Shown here: piece by piece, positions 8,005 to 18,300 of the stretch
Layout: the number at the start of each line of letters is the position of its first letter
Numbering within the stretch: the stretch's first letter is position 1
Notes under the pieces: model-generated
What the model was told of the DNA's origin: nothing
Database searches by the model: none
Seen by the model: the letters and a program-made list of their open reading frames with translations, nothing else
Assembly: GCA_964419145.1 (NCBI GenBank)
Contig: CAYQOM010000001.1
Coordinates: 124,001 to 188,000, forward strand
Length of the DNA stretch: 64,000 nucleotides
DNA from: UBA2336 sp964419145
Lineage (GTDB): Bacteria > Bacteroidota > Bacteroidia > Cytophagales > Cyclobacteriaceae
Direction: 5' to 3'
Position numbers and translations under genes: made by a program

Positions 8005-9363
8005 TTAATTATAACCCGAATTTTGAATCAGGTTCGGATTCACATTGATATCGCGCTGCGGTATCGGAAAAATCAGCTTGTCACTATCGTAAGGAAAAAC
8101 CAAAGCTCCCTCAACAATGGATTCTTGCAGACGTTTCGCGTCATGAAGACGCTCTCCTTCATGAGCAAGCTCCAACTTTCTTTCCAATAAAATATCAGCT
8201 AATGTGATTGTTCCTATTGGAGGAAGACCAACGCGATCTCTGATAACATCGTCAATATCTTCAGCGGGCGTTGCCCCCACAGATGTACCGAGACGTTGAT
8301 TACATTCTGCACGGGTCAGATACATCTCTGCCAACCGAATTACTTTTACATTTCCAAACTGGTTAGTCCACTTTCCAGAACGTGTTTCACCTGTACCTGG
8401 GTCAGCAAAGAAAAAATCCAAACGATCATCATCAACCTCATAAAGGTCAAGATGAGCTGTTTGAATTTCAATATCACCTCGTCCTCCGGATGCTGTGGGG
8501 GCAAAAAATGTCACCATATTATTTACCCCATCAACCGTGCTAACTGGAATATCAAATATATCCTCAGCAGTGGTTCCGGTATTGAAACAGTTGGCATAGG
8601 TGGGAAGTAAAGAATAATTACCCGATGTAATCACTCTATTGGCTGCATCTCTGGCATTGGCATAATCTGCCATTTGTAAATACACCCGGGAAAGAAATGC
8701 AGCAGCTGCCTCCTTTGTAGCTTTTCCAGGACTTGGCCCTTCAGCAAGCTTTGTTTCAGCGCTCGATAGGTCTGCCACAATTTGCGTATAAACCTCCTGT
8801 ACGGTAGCACGAGGAACGAACGCAACACTATTTCTATCCTCTGTCAACATCAACGGTACACCAAGATTTGTGCTTACACTTCCGGCTGAATAAGGTTTTG
8901 CAAAGAATTTGATAAGCTCGAAATAGGAAACGCCTCTCAAAAATAACGCCTCACCTTCTACTTGATCGCGATCTTCCTCGTTCACAACATCAAGTGCACT
9001 TAATACGTTATTGGTAACATTAATTGTATTATATGCGTTTGTCCACAATGCAGCTACATCAGCATTCAGTGTAATCATCTCTTTACGGTAAATGTCAGCA
9101 ACATCATTAAATGTTCCGGAAAATACGATTTCACCATTTGCCGCTAAAATTTCACTATTTCTAAATGTATTTCCACCAAAGAACGCTCCAGCAGAAAGTC
9201 CGTTATATGCACCCAACAATGTGGTCTTAACATTTTTATCATTTGCCAGAGCTACTGCATCACCTGTATTGTTTGGATCAACAGGCTCTAGTTTGTCTTC
9301 ACAGGAAACCCCAATGAAGAAAAACGTGATAAGGATAAGTAATCTATAATTTGTTGTCTTCAT
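8005..9363 (-). CDS. SusD/RagB-family outer-membrane lipoprotein
   Basis: SusD-type proteins are surface lids that capture a nutrient and hand it to their TonB-dependent SusC partner. The 452-residue protein opens with a lipoprotein signal ending in FFFIGVSC and has the helical TPR-rich fold: AYNTINVTNNVLSALDVV, EALFLRGVSYFELIKFFAKPY near 140, and KEAAAAFLSRVYLQMADY. The C-terminus has VKVIRLAEMYLTRAECNQR and ILLERKLELAHEGERLHDAK, then the terminal IFPIPQRDINVNPNLIQN motif of the family. It follows its SusC partner by 12 bases. The substrate cannot be deduced, because no hydrolase is encoded nearby. Confidence 0.92.
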   Translation of the reverse strand: MKTTNYRLLILITFFFIGVSCEDKLEPVDPNNTGDAVALANDKNVKTTLLGAYNGLSAGAFFGGNTFRNSEILAANGEIVFSGTFNDVADIYRKEMITLNADVAALWTNAYNTINVTNNVLSALDVVNEEDRDQVEGEALFLRGVSYFELIKFFAKPYSAGSVSTNLGVPLMLTEDRNSVAFVPRATVQEVYTQIVADLSSAETKLAEGPSPGKATKEAAAAFLSRVYLQMADYANARDAANRVITSGNYSLLPTYANCFNTGTTAEDIFDIPVSTVDGVNNMVTFFAPTASGGRGDIEIQTAHLDLYEVDDDRLDFFFADPGTGETRSGKWTNQFGNVKVIRLAEMYLTRAECNQRLGTSVGATPAEDIDDVIRDRVGLPPIGTITLADILLERKLELAHEGERLHDAKRLQESIVEGALVFPYDSDKLIFPIPQRDINVNPNLIQNSGYN

Positions 9364-9375
9364 GTTCTGTAATTT

Positions 9376-12300
9376 TTAAAAACCAACTTTTAATCCAACA
9401 GTAAAGTTCTTAGGCTGAGGTGCAGCATAAAAATCGTTTCCAAGATTTACGTTACTGGCATTAAAGTCAGTATTCACTTCAGGATCCCAACCCTTATAAT
9501 CTGTAAAAGTTAACAAATTTTGGCCTGTAATGTAAATACGGGCACTACTAAGAGACAGTCTGTTAGCTATGGAAACAGGAACATTATACGCAACGGTTAA
9601 TGTCTTTAATCTCATGTATGAACCATCATACAAAAAACGACTTGACGACTGAGCTCCATTGTTTCCATAAAGTCGAGCTTGAGGTACATCTGTAATGTCG
9701 CCCGGATTTCTCCAACGCCTCATCTGATCAGCGGTTGAATTATCCTCATATCTTCCGTTGGCTGACATAAAGCTACCGGCTCCATCAAAAATCTTATTAC
9801 CTGTTACGCCTTGAAATAAAACAGAAAGCTCAATTCCCTTGTAAGAGACATTGGCATTAAATCCATAAATCCCCGTTGGAGTCGGGTTTCCAAGTACAAT
9901 AGATTCTGCCGAATTGAATACCCGTGTAACGTAGCGATCACCATAAACACCGTTTGGAACAATAAACGCGGTTCCATTGTCAATTTCAGTTTGAGTGGGC
10001 GTTCTATTCAGGAAGAAGAGTGCATCACCGTTAGCCGGATTTGCTCCAGCATATTCCCGTCCGTAAAATGCTCCAATGGGCTGGCCAACAATTACAGCAT
10101 TTAAGAAACGTGAACCTGTTGGACCAATACGAGTTTCGTCCCCATTCAAACTTAATATCTTGTTTTGGTTCGTTGCATAATTACCTCCGATACTAATTGA
10201 CCAGTCTGCATTTTTTAATACAGAATAATTTAGAACAATTTCGAAGCCCTTATTCTCCAAACTACCAACGTTTCTAAATTGGGTTGTAAAGCCTGAAGTT
10301 GAGGGAACGGGAGTATTTAGCAATAAATCTGTTGTCTGTTTGTTATAATAATCTATTTCACCCGTAAGTCTATCATTGAAAAGACCAAAATCAAAACCAA
10401 TATCAAATTGCGCTGTCTTTTCCCAACGTAATTCAGGATTAGGTATTTGCGAGGGGGTCAGTCCGGATTCTCCACCATAGGCAACTCCAGAATATTGAGC
10501 CAAATATCTGTAATTCGGTATTCCTGCATTTCCAGTAAACCCATAGCTTGCTCTGAATTTAAGGAAACTGACTGTACTCTGGTTACTGAGGAAATTTTCC
10601 TGACTCAAGATCCACCCTGCAGAAGCTGCCGGAAAGAAACCATATTTATAATCAGGTCCAAATTTTGATGAAGCATCCGTACGACCACTTAAGCTTAACA
10701 GATATCTATCTTTGAACTTATAATTGGCGCGAGCAAAGAAAGAAAGAAAAGCCTCTTCCGCTAGTGTAGACGTAATAAATACAGGCTCTGCCGCAGAGGT
10801 TAGCTTCTTTAACTCGGGTAATGGAAAACCCTGACCTTGGGCATCTGTTACATCTATTGACTTCTCCTGAAGTTCTGTTCCACCAATTATCGACAAAGAG
10901 TGCTGATCGAATGTTTTGTCATAGGCTACCATTGCTCTGGCTGTATAATTGAAGGCTTGCACCCACCTTGATTGACCATAACCTCCAACTGCGCGACCGG
11001 TTTGTGTGAACTCATTTTGGTAACGATCATCATTTTGAGTAAGTAAATCAAAACCATATTCACCAATTACCCGCAAATCGTCCGTTAATTTATAAGTAGC
11101 TCCTAATGAAACGATATTTCTAAACACACTCACTAAAAAGTTTGAATTCTCCAACTCGACTGTTGCCGGATAATATGACATAGAAGGATTTATCGCATCG
11201 TCAAACAAATTTCCTTGCTTATCCCGTACTGGAGTAATTGGAGCCTGTGCTACAAGCTGAAGCGGAGTAGAAAATGCATTATCAGAAGATAAGCGATTAT
11301 TCATCGATTTTGATATAGAAATATTGGCTTGGAAACTTAGCTTATCGGTTGCTCTATGGTCAAGATTCAAGCGACCACTCACCCTTTTAAAGCTATTCCC
11401 AATTAAGATACCATCCTGATTGGTGTAACCCCCACTGAAAGCAAAAGTAGTTTTCTCATTTCCTCCGCTAGCGGTAAGATCAAATGAAGTAATATTCGCT
11501 TTTTGATATGCCTCCTTTTCCCAATCTGTATCAGTCTCAAGTGTTCGCCAATCCGTGTCTCCTCCTAAATAATCCATATATCCTTCCCAAAACTCTAACC
11601 ACGAGCCCGGATAGTCGGCAGGATTATTGATTGGATCAAAGCCATCAGCTAAATCATTATTATATGCTGACTCTCGCATCAACTCAACATATTGCTCTGA
11701 GTTCAGGAAATCTCTGTTCCTTGTAGGTTTACTACTGCCATATTGAAAATTGGCTGTAAAATTTGTCTTTCCTGCTTTTCCACGCTTTGTGGTGATTAGC
11801 ACAACTCCATTAGCACCTCGAGACCCATACAATGCGGAGGCTGATGCATCTTTCAAAATTTCAATTGACTCAATATCATTAAAATTGATGTCGGCTAAAG
11901 CATTAGTGGCCGACTCATTACTGGAAAAGTTATCGGCATTTACAATCATTCCATCCACAACATAAAGCGGTTCATTGCTGGCAGAAATAGATGACGAGCC
12001 ACGAATCCGTATATTCATTCCCTGACCTAGCTTTCCATTTTGTGAGGTAACCAAAACACCTGCAGCTCTTCCTTGAAGTGCTTGCTCAAACGTTGTAACC
12101 GGTACATTCTGAATAGCATTACCACTAACCTTAGCAATATTACCGGTAAGGTCTTGCTTAATTTGAGTACCGTAACCCGTTACTACAACTTCAGAAAGCT
12201 GTGTGATATCAGAGGTCAACTGAACATCTACAACTGACCTGGATCCCACTGATACTTCAGCATTTACATAACCAATAAATGAAAATGTCAAAATTGCTTC

Positions 12301-12498
12301 ATCTGAAGAAACGCGAATGCTGTAATTTCCATTCACATCGGTTGCTGTACCCACCGAAGTGCCTTTCACAACAACGTTAACCCCCGGTATCGGGGCATCA
12401 TCTTCCTGCGAAGTCACCCTTCCGGTAACTACACGCTCTTGCGCTGTAGCTGTATAGCCAAGCCCAAAGAGAAAAAATACTAGTAAAATTCTTCTCAT
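9376..12498 (-). CDS. SusC/RagA-family TonB-dependent outer-membrane transporter
   Basis: This 1040-residue transporter imports a nutrient through a 22-strand barrel using TonB energy. It has a signal peptide (cleavage near TATAQ), a CarboxypepD_reg-like domain (about 22-105, GRVTSQEDDAPIPGVNVVVK), and then the plug. The plug carries the SusC signatures LSEVVVTGYGT, PLYVVDGMIVNADN and SIEILKDASASALYGSRGA. The barrel ends with the C-terminal motif PKNFTVGLKVGF. It is followed by its SusD partner at once. A second SusCD pair lies upstream on the same strand, separated by a terminator and 237 bases, so the two are probably separate operons. Confidence 0.94.
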   Translation of the reverse strand: MRRILLVFFLFGLGYTATAQERVVTGRVTSQEDDAPIPGVNVVVKGTSVGTATDVNGNYSIRVSSDEAILTFSFIGYVNAEVSVGSRSVVDVQLTSDITQLSEVVVTGYGTQIKQDLTGNIAKVSGNAIQNVPVTTFEQALQGRAAGVLVTSQNGKLGQGMNIRIRGSSSISASNEPLYVVDGMIVNADNFSSNESATNALADINFNDIESIEILKDASASALYGSRGANGVVLITTKRGKAGKTNFTANFQYGSSKPTRNRDFLNSEQYVELMRESAYNNDLADGFDPINNPADYPGSWLEFWEGYMDYLGGDTDWRTLETDTDWEKEAYQKANITSFDLTASGGNEKTTFAFSGGYTNQDGILIGNSFKRVSGRLNLDHRATDKLSFQANISISKSMNNRLSSDNAFSTPLQLVAQAPITPVRDKQGNLFDDAINPSMSYYPATVELENSNFLVSVFRNIVSLGATYKLTDDLRVIGEYGFDLLTQNDDRYQNEFTQTGRAVGGYGQSRWVQAFNYTARAMVAYDKTFDQHSLSIIGGTELQEKSIDVTDAQGQGFPLPELKKLTSAAEPVFITSTLAEEAFLSFFARANYKFKDRYLLSLSGRTDASSKFGPDYKYGFFPAASAGWILSQENFLSNQSTVSFLKFRASYGFTGNAGIPNYRYLAQYSGVAYGGESGLTPSQIPNPELRWEKTAQFDIGFDFGLFNDRLTGEIDYYNKQTTDLLLNTPVPSTSGFTTQFRNVGSLENKGFEIVLNYSVLKNADWSISIGGNYATNQNKILSLNGDETRIGPTGSRFLNAVIVGQPIGAFYGREYAGANPANGDALFFLNRTPTQTEIDNGTAFIVPNGVYGDRYVTRVFNSAESIVLGNPTPTGIYGFNANVSYKGIELSVLFQGVTGNKIFDGAGSFMSANGRYEDNSTADQMRRWRNPGDITDVPQARLYGNNGAQSSSRFLYDGSYMRLKTLTVAYNVPVSIANRLSLSSARIYITGQNLLTFTDYKGWDPEVNTDFNASNVNLGNDFYAAPQPKNFTVGLKVGF

Positions 12499-12680
12499 AT
12501 GTTAAGATTTATGTTTAAAAATCATTAATAAAGATACATTATAATATTATTTAGGCCATCAACCTGCTAATTAATTATTTAGAAAACCCTTACAAGTGTT
12601 TGTGTTTGTTACAGTCCATTAGTTTTTCAATTTCAAATTCGGACACCTCAGGTTTATCATGCACTTTCACTGGAGACTCA

Positions 12681-12711
12681 AAAAAAAGGACTGCCTTAGG
12701 GGCAGTCCTTT
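12681..12711 (-). terminator. Terminator for the second SusD gene
   Basis: An 11-base stem (12685-12695 with 12701-12711) has a 5-base loop and a T run on the minus strand. The rest of the 237-base gap (12499-12735) is AT-rich and should hold the promoter of the downstream susC-like gene; only a weak TATCTTTA was seen. Confidence 0.85.
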
Positions 12712-12735
12712 CAAAAAAGACATTCAAAACTTTGA

Positions 12736-14286
12736 CTATTCTACATCCCACCAAACGCGTCCGGTAAGATCATCAGCCGTAAATCCTTGTCTGCTCAGCG
12801 CAGCCGCATGGTTTTCACTGTTTGCGTTTGCCTCGGCAGTACCATAAGCTTGTCTTCTTGGTATTTCACCATTTGGAGTAAGTGCATTGTCACCAGGAGC
12901 TAAGTCGGGGAAGCCCGTTCTGCGCCACTCGGCCCATGCCTCGTATCCATTGGGGAAAATGGCAATCCATTTTTGTGTAATGATTTGCTCAAGGGCACGA
13001 CCTGCATCGTACGCAACCTCACTATTTGTAATGTAGTTAGCGTAGCCGGCACCAACACCATGTTGACTCAATGAGGCCTGAATACCTGCCTCATAATATT
13101 GTTGCGCTGTTAAAGGAGCTGAGTTAATCCAGCCATTTAATCTCCCCTCAGCCAGAATGAAGGCAACATGAGCCGAAGTATAAATGAAGGCAGGTGAAGT
13201 TCTCTGACGAAAAGCATTACCTAAGAAAGAAACTTCTGCAGCAGAAACTGATCCTGCGTTGGCCTCACTTAGTCCATATGGCATACCGATGTACGTACTT
13301 GCAGTATTCTCGATCGGGTTTGCATAAACTGGAAGGCGAGGGTCGGCAACTACATCCAGTTTGCCAGTCTCGGTTTTATAAGGATGTGAAGCACTATAGA
13401 AGCTTAAGTGAGGGCTTGTATAGGTATCCAATTGCATCATATTCATAAGCGGATCTGCAATCACCCAGTCAGCACGTCCTGCGGTCACAAATGAATTGTA
13501 GTACGGGTTCTCATAGGTTTGAACATTCTGGTAGCTGTATTTGATATTCTCTGAGTTATCTAAGGCAATTACACCTGCATTGAAAGCGCTGGCAAATTCA
13601 GTAGCAGCTTTTGTAGGATTAACTTTAGATAGTCTTAACGCTGCATTTAACCTGATTGTATTCGCGAATTTAACCCACATGGCCATATTACCTCCCAAAA
13701 TAATATCTCCTCTGAGATTCGTATTAGGCACTGCGGTATTGATTGCCGCCACAGCGTCTTTCAGTGCCTGGATACAACCATCGTAGATATCTTCTTGAGA
13801 ATCGAACGCAGGTAATAACAAACCGGAAGCACCTTGCAATGCCTCAGAATAAGGCAAGTCACCCCAACGATCAGTCATATGCAAGTAGTAATATGACATC
13901 AGAATTTTGGCAACCGCTATCTGATTTGCATTCAATCCGTCAACTACCACTAAGTTTGGTGTTTCGGTATTCATTTCAATTATCTTTTGCAAATCCATCA
14001 AAGGGCCATTATATAACCCGTCAGTGGCAAAATTTATCGTCACATAATTATCGGCAGACGTATACTGCTTATTCGAAATGTGCTGCGCATAAAGTGCACC
14101 TTGCGTAGAAAGAATAAGCCCACCTATTGAGATCATGCTATTCGTTAGCAATGCCCGCGTTGTAGGTGTTGTCGCCTGATTAGGGTTTACGTTCAGATCG
14201 CCAAAATCATCCCAATTACACGAGGAAAATACCAAGGCAACTGAAATTGTTATTACTGTTAATATCTTTTTCATATTCATATTCAT
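12736..14286 (-). CDS. SusD/RagB-family nutrient-binding lipoprotein (SusD-like_2 type)
   Basis: This 516-residue lipoprotein belongs to the other large SusD subfamily. It has a lipobox (VALVFSSC), the opening NVNPNQATTPTTRALLTNS, and ILMSYYYLHMTDRWGDLPYSEAL near 130. Near the C-terminus come IITQKWIAIFPNGYEAWAEWRRTGFP and PNGEIPRRQAYG, the usual end motif. Its start codon overlaps the stop of the upstream susC-like gene by one base (TAATG on the minus strand), so translation is probably coupled. A start four codons later (MKK) is also possible. It is the surface-binding partner of the 1057-residue SusC protein; the ligand is unknown. Confidence 0.92.
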   Translation of the reverse strand: MNMNMKKILTVITISVALVFSSCNWDDFGDLNVNPNQATTPTTRALLTNSMISIGGLILSTQGALYAQHISNKQYTSADNYVTINFATDGLYNGPLMDLQKIIEMNTETPNLVVVDGLNANQIAVAKILMSYYYLHMTDRWGDLPYSEALQGASGLLLPAFDSQEDIYDGCIQALKDAVAAINTAVPNTNLRGDIILGGNMAMWVKFANTIRLNAALRLSKVNPTKAATEFASAFNAGVIALDNSENIKYSYQNVQTYENPYYNSFVTAGRADWVIADPLMNMMQLDTYTSPHLSFYSASHPYKTETGKLDVVADPRLPVYANPIENTASTYIGMPYGLSEANAGSVSAAEVSFLGNAFRQRTSPAFIYTSAHVAFILAEGRLNGWINSAPLTAQQYYEAGIQASLSQHGVGAGYANYITNSEVAYDAGRALEQIITQKWIAIFPNGYEAWAEWRRTGFPDLAPGDNALTPNGEIPRRQAYGTAEANANSENHAAALSRQGFTADDLTGRVWWDVE

Positions 14287-17200
14287 TAGAATTTAAGTCT
14301 TATATCAATACCAAGACTTCTTGTTCCAGGCAGGTTACCACTTTCAACCCACGATCCATTGTTACGTGCTTCTACGGTATCACCACCAATTTCCGATGGA
14401 TCAATGCCTTCAACTTTTGAATAAAGAAGGAAAGGATTATTGGCTACCAATGCAACAGATGCACCTTTCACAAATCTGGTTTTCGAAAGGATACTAGAAG
14501 GAATATTGTATCCAATACGCAATTCGCGCATTTTCACAAATGTGGCATCATAAATCCATTGTTCTGAAACACCAAACAATGACTTCCAATACTGATCAGC
14601 TGTCAGGTAAATATTATTAGGTGTTCCATCAGCAAACACACCACCAAAAGTCAATCCACCTCCCTCTGCCGGGGTATCCCGCATCGGATTTCCTTTATCG
14701 TTATTACCAACAGTTTGTGTTGTTAGTCCTGAATATGCACCGAACATACGGCTGATCGACATAAAATTGCCTCCAATCTGATAATCAATTGTAAAGGCGA
14801 GTTCAAAGTTTTTATACGTTAACCGGTTAAACATACCACCAGTAAAGTCAGGCAAAATTTTACCAATATCCTGGTTTGCGTCTGTCAATGGTCGGCCAGT
14901 TGCATTTACAATCACATTACCATTCTCATCTCTGCGAATCTTACGTCCAACAATTATACCCCATTCTGAATCTCTGCGGGCAAGAGCCTGACCATCCCAA
15001 CCACCAAGAGTTGATGTTCCACGAAATGCGTTACCTAATGCAAAAGATTGCACACCATAACCTAACTCCTCAATGTGAACATAATTGTTGGCAATGTTAA
15101 AGTTCACATCCCAAGTCAAGCCGTTTGCGTTTTTAACCGGAGTTCCCCCAATGGATAACTCCCAACCTCTGGTATATGAGTTGATGGAGTTAGTTAAAAA
15201 TGAACTTCCGCCAGAAGAAGAAGGGATGGGTACATTCAACAATTCTCCTTGATTATCCTGATAATAATAGGATAATTCTGTAGTGATTCTGTTATCCAAA
15301 AAGCCCAACTCAAGACCAACTTCAATGGAACCAGTAGTTGCAGGTTCAAGATTTGGATCAATCAAAGAATTTGGAACTCCCGTGATGGGGTTACCAGCAA
15401 ATGCCGTTCCCAGTGCGTATGTTGGTGCTGCACTATATACCCCAATTTGGTTACCAACTTTTGCATAACTGGCTCTAACCTTTCCGAATGAAAGCCAAGG
15501 TAAATCAGTAACTTCTGAAAAGACAAACGATGTAGAAATGGAGGGATATAAGAATGCATTATCACCATTCCGCAATCTTGAATCATGTTCTGTTCGGAAT
15601 GTTGCATCCAAAAACACAGTTCTCCTCCAATCGAAAGATACTGACCCGAAATAACTATTCACCTTGTATTTTTCCAGGTAATTACCTGGAAGGATGACAT
15701 CTGAAGAGTTACTTACGTTGTATAGGTCAGGAATTGCAAGACCACCAGAGGTCTGAGCGTTGATATAATCACGGGTGTTTGTTCTGTAAATAATACCCGC
15801 CATGGCAACCAAAGAGAAATCGCCAAATTGTTTTTCGTAATTCAACATTGCCTGGATATTATCCTCAACCCGCTTATCGCTATACGTTCTGAAGAAGGCC
15901 GGGCCAATTTTCAAATCAGCATCCCTGCGATCATAAAAAACTTCATTTCTACTACTCCGCATCAAATCAACTGATGCTTTAAGTTTTGGTAGAATCTCAT
16001 ATGTAACAGCAAATCTTGAACTTAACACATCCCTATTCCACTCACTATAGGCAGCATATAAATACGTGTATGGGTTATCCCAATATAGTGGTGTGGAATT
16101 TGTTGGAGAGTTAATGTTCCAAGAAGTATAGCGGCCGTCTGGCATTTTCCAGTATTTTTTCAGATCTGCTGTATTAAGCTGGCGCTGGTACCACTGGTTA
16201 AAGTTCGATCCTATACTATTATATCCTTCAAAGAGATTGCCTTTAGTATATGATTCGCTGTAATTGGCAAAAGCTTGTACCTCCAACTTTTCAGAGAGCT
16301 TTGCTCTGAAATTTATGTTTAGGAAAAGCTTATCCTGATTCGTGTTCTCCATTATACCAGTTCTGGTTGAACGGGTTATGGTTGTGTTAAGGGAATACTT
16401 TTCACCGCTTTTTCCAATATTTAAGCCTGTATTATTCATTACTCCTGTCCGGAAAAAATCACGTACGTTATCTGGCTGCGGTGACCAAGGGTGTGCTTGT
16501 CCATAATTAGCTGTACCCGGAGTAAAAGAATCCCACTGACCAACCATACGACCGTCTAGTCTGGGACCCCAACTTTCGTCAGCACTGAAATAGGAATAAG
16601 GCGTTCCATCCAAGCCAGCTAGCTCAGGTGCATGTATAGCAGGATTATATGCGAAAATGTCAAAATCCTGGTCATAGCCACCACCATATTCGTTTTGAAA
16701 TTCCGGCAGAATATAAACCCGTTCCATTGTGGTGGTTTGGCTTACATCAATTGAAACCTGATCTCCACGCCCTCCGCTTTTTGAGGTTAGCACAACCACA
16801 CCATCACGGGCACGGTTACCATACAAGGCGGCTGCATTCGCGCCCTTAAGCACGTTCACACTTTGAATATTATCCATATTCACCGATGTGGGGTCATTGA
16901 TAATAATTCCATCCAATACGTACAATGGATCTTGTGCATTTACACCACGAATACCACGTATACGTATTGCAGGTGCTCCAAACTTGGCTCCAGAGCCAGA
17001 AACAACCTGAACGCCAGCGATCTTACCAGCAATAGCTGTGTTCAGATTTTGTTCACGAGCTACACGAATATTATCGCCACTAACCTGCTGAGTAGCGTAT
17101 CCAAGGGATGCCTTATCTCGCTCAATGTTAAGGGCAGTTACCACCACTTCCGAGAGTTGCGTAACATCTAATGAAAGCGCAACATCAACTGTCGTTCTTT

Positions 17201-17459
17201 CACCAATTTGAACTTCGGAAGTCTGCAAGCCGATAAATGAAAAAACTAGCGATCCTCCGCTAGCCGGGATTCCGCTTAACCTGTAATTTCCGTCTGCATC
17301 GGTAGCGGTACCATTTGCAGTTCCTTTTAATAGAACGTTTACACCGGGCAATGGGGATCCGTCATCAGCGGATGTTACCCTACCCGAAACTGTTCGCTCC
17401 TGTGCCCAAGCATAAGACACAAACGCGAACAAGAAGTACATGAGTACAATCTTCTTCAT
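14286..17459 (-). CDS. SusC/RagA-family TonB-dependent outer-membrane transporter
   Basis: This 1057-residue transporter has a signal peptide (ending FVSYAWAQ), a carboxypeptidase-regulatory-like domain (about 22-105), and the plug. The plug motifs are LSEVVVTALNIERDKASLGYA, PLYVLDGIIINDPT and SVNVLKGANAAALYGNRA. The barrel ends SLGIDIRLKF. The KASLGYATQQVSG variant after the TonB-box-like motif is typical of the SusC group that pairs with SusD-like_2 lipoproteins, which agrees with its partner. It is similar in plan to the SusC at 9376 but clearly divergent in the barrel, so the two pairs probably take different substrates. Confidence 0.93.
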   Translation of the reverse strand: MKKIVLMYFLFAFVSYAWAQERTVSGRVTSADDGSPLPGVNVLLKGTANGTATDADGNYRLSGIPASGGSLVFSFIGLQTSEVQIGERTTVDVALSLDVTQLSEVVVTALNIERDKASLGYATQQVSGDNIRVAREQNLNTAIAGKIAGVQVVSGSGAKFGAPAIRIRGIRGVNAQDPLYVLDGIIINDPTSVNMDNIQSVNVLKGANAAALYGNRARDGVVVLTSKSGGRGDQVSIDVSQTTTMERVYILPEFQNEYGGGYDQDFDIFAYNPAIHAPELAGLDGTPYSYFSADESWGPRLDGRMVGQWDSFTPGTANYGQAHPWSPQPDNVRDFFRTGVMNNTGLNIGKSGEKYSLNTTITRSTRTGIMENTNQDKLFLNINFRAKLSEKLEVQAFANYSESYTKGNLFEGYNSIGSNFNQWYQRQLNTADLKKYWKMPDGRYTSWNINSPTNSTPLYWDNPYTYLYAAYSEWNRDVLSSRFAVTYEILPKLKASVDLMRSSRNEVFYDRRDADLKIGPAFFRTYSDKRVEDNIQAMLNYEKQFGDFSLVAMAGIIYRTNTRDYINAQTSGGLAIPDLYNVSNSSDVILPGNYLEKYKVNSYFGSVSFDWRRTVFLDATFRTEHDSRLRNGDNAFLYPSISTSFVFSEVTDLPWLSFGKVRASYAKVGNQIGVYSAAPTYALGTAFAGNPITGVPNSLIDPNLEPATTGSIEVGLELGFLDNRITTELSYYYQDNQGELLNVPIPSSSGGSSFLTNSINSYTRGWELSIGGTPVKNANGLTWDVNFNIANNYVHIEELGYGVQSFALGNAFRGTSTLGGWDGQALARRDSEWGIIVGRKIRRDENGNVIVNATGRPLTDANQDIGKILPDFTGGMFNRLTYKNFELAFTIDYQIGGNFMSISRMFGAYSGLTTQTVGNNDKGNPMRDTPAEGGGLTFGGVFADGTPNNIYLTADQYWKSLFGVSEQWIYDATFVKMRELRIGYNIPSSILSKTRFVKGASVALVANNPFLLYSKVEGIDPSEIGGDTVEARNNGSWVESGNLPGTRSLGIDIRLKF

Positions 17460-17619
17460 ATGGTTTAGGTTTAGTTAATAAATAGGTGTTACAAGTTAAG
17501 GCAATAATCCGGAGGATTAAAAGAAAATTGGTCAATTTTTGCCCCATTCAAAATAAACAACTAATAAGCTGACCATCAACCAAATGATATTCAATGGTTT
17601 TAGTGAAGTTCTAATAAAT

Positions 17620-17648
17620 AAAAAGCCCTCAGGAGATTCCCGAGGGCT
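17620..17648 (-). terminator. Terminator after rpmA
   Basis: AGCCCTC (17624-17630) pairs with GAGGGCT (17642-17648). On the minus strand the hairpin is followed by a T-rich tract. It ends the rplU-rpmA transcript. Confidence 0.8.
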
Positions 17649-17680
17649 AATACTTAATAGTAAGAATAATCTTAGACTTT

Positions 17681-17944
17681 CTACGCCTCTGCCACCGGCT
17701 CAACTGATACAAACGAGCGATTTTCACGTCCTTTTTTAAATACGACTACACCATTTGTTAAGGCAAACAGGGTATGGTCTTTACCCAACCCTACATTTTT
17801 ACCCGGATGGTGCTTGGTACCGCGCTGGCGCACGATGATATTACCGGCAACCACCTTCTGGCCACCAAATACCTTAACGCCCAATCGTTTACTTTCCGAT
17901 TCGCGGCCGTTCTTTACTTTACCTTCTCCTTTTTTATGTGCCAT
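17681..17944 (-). CDS. rpmA: 50S ribosomal protein L27
   Basis: L27 reaches the peptidyl-transferase centre with its N-terminal arm. The 87-residue protein starts MAHKKGEGKVKNGRESESKR and contains RLGVKVFGGQKVVAGNIIVRQRGTKHHPG, the family core. The N-terminus is the classic type and does not need the protease cleavage known in Firmicutes. It lies 18 bases after rplU, the usual pair. Confidence 0.97.
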   Translation of the reverse strand: MAHKKGEGKVKNGRESESKRLGVKVFGGQKVVAGNIIVRQRGTKHHPGKNVGLGKDHTLFALTNGVVVFKKGRENRSFVSVEPVAEA

Positions 17945-17962
17945 CTCTAAATGCTTTAGGAA

Positions 17963-18271
17963 TTAACCAATGCTTTCAATCTGAACCTTCGTGTACTGCT
18001 GGCGATGACCGTTTTTCACGGTATAGCCTTTTCTACGCTTCTTTTTAAAGACAATTACCTTATCGCCTTTTACGTGCTCCAGTATCTTACCTGATACCTT
18101 CGCGCCTTTAACAGTAGGGGCGCCAATTTCCACTTTTCCATCACGGTCGAGCAGAAGCACCTGATCGAAGTCTACACTTGATCCGGCTTCTCCCTCCAGC
18201 TTAGGAGCATAGATATACTGGTCTTTAGCCACTTTGAACTGTGTTCCGGCAATGTTTACAATTGCATACAT
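17963..18271 (-). CDS. rplU: 50S ribosomal protein L21
   Basis: This 102-residue large-subunit protein binds 23S rRNA. It has the family opening MYAIVNIAGTQFKVAKDQYIY and the basic C-terminal stretch VIVFKKKRRKGYTVKNGHRQ. It is first in the rplU-rpmA operon and diverges from nrdB. Confidence 0.97.
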   Translation of the reverse strand: MYAIVNIAGTQFKVAKDQYIYAPKLEGEAGSSVDFDQVLLLDRDGKVEIGAPTVKGAKVSGKILEHVKGDKVIVFKKKRRKGYTVKNGHRQQYTKVQIESIG

Positions 18272-18292
18272 AGCTTTTCAAAAATTGGACTG

Positions 18293-18300
18293 CAAAGGTA
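18293..18300 (-). promoter_or_regulatory. -7 box (TACCTTTG) for rplU-rpmA
   Basis: An exact TAnnTTTG match on the minus strand lies 21 bases before the rplU start codon. No clear -33 TTG was found. Confidence 0.55.

Noticed and set aside
8005..17459. Polysaccharide utilisation locus
   Set aside because: SusCD pairs are present but no carbohydrate-active enzyme or hybrid regulator is next to them, so the label is not supported.
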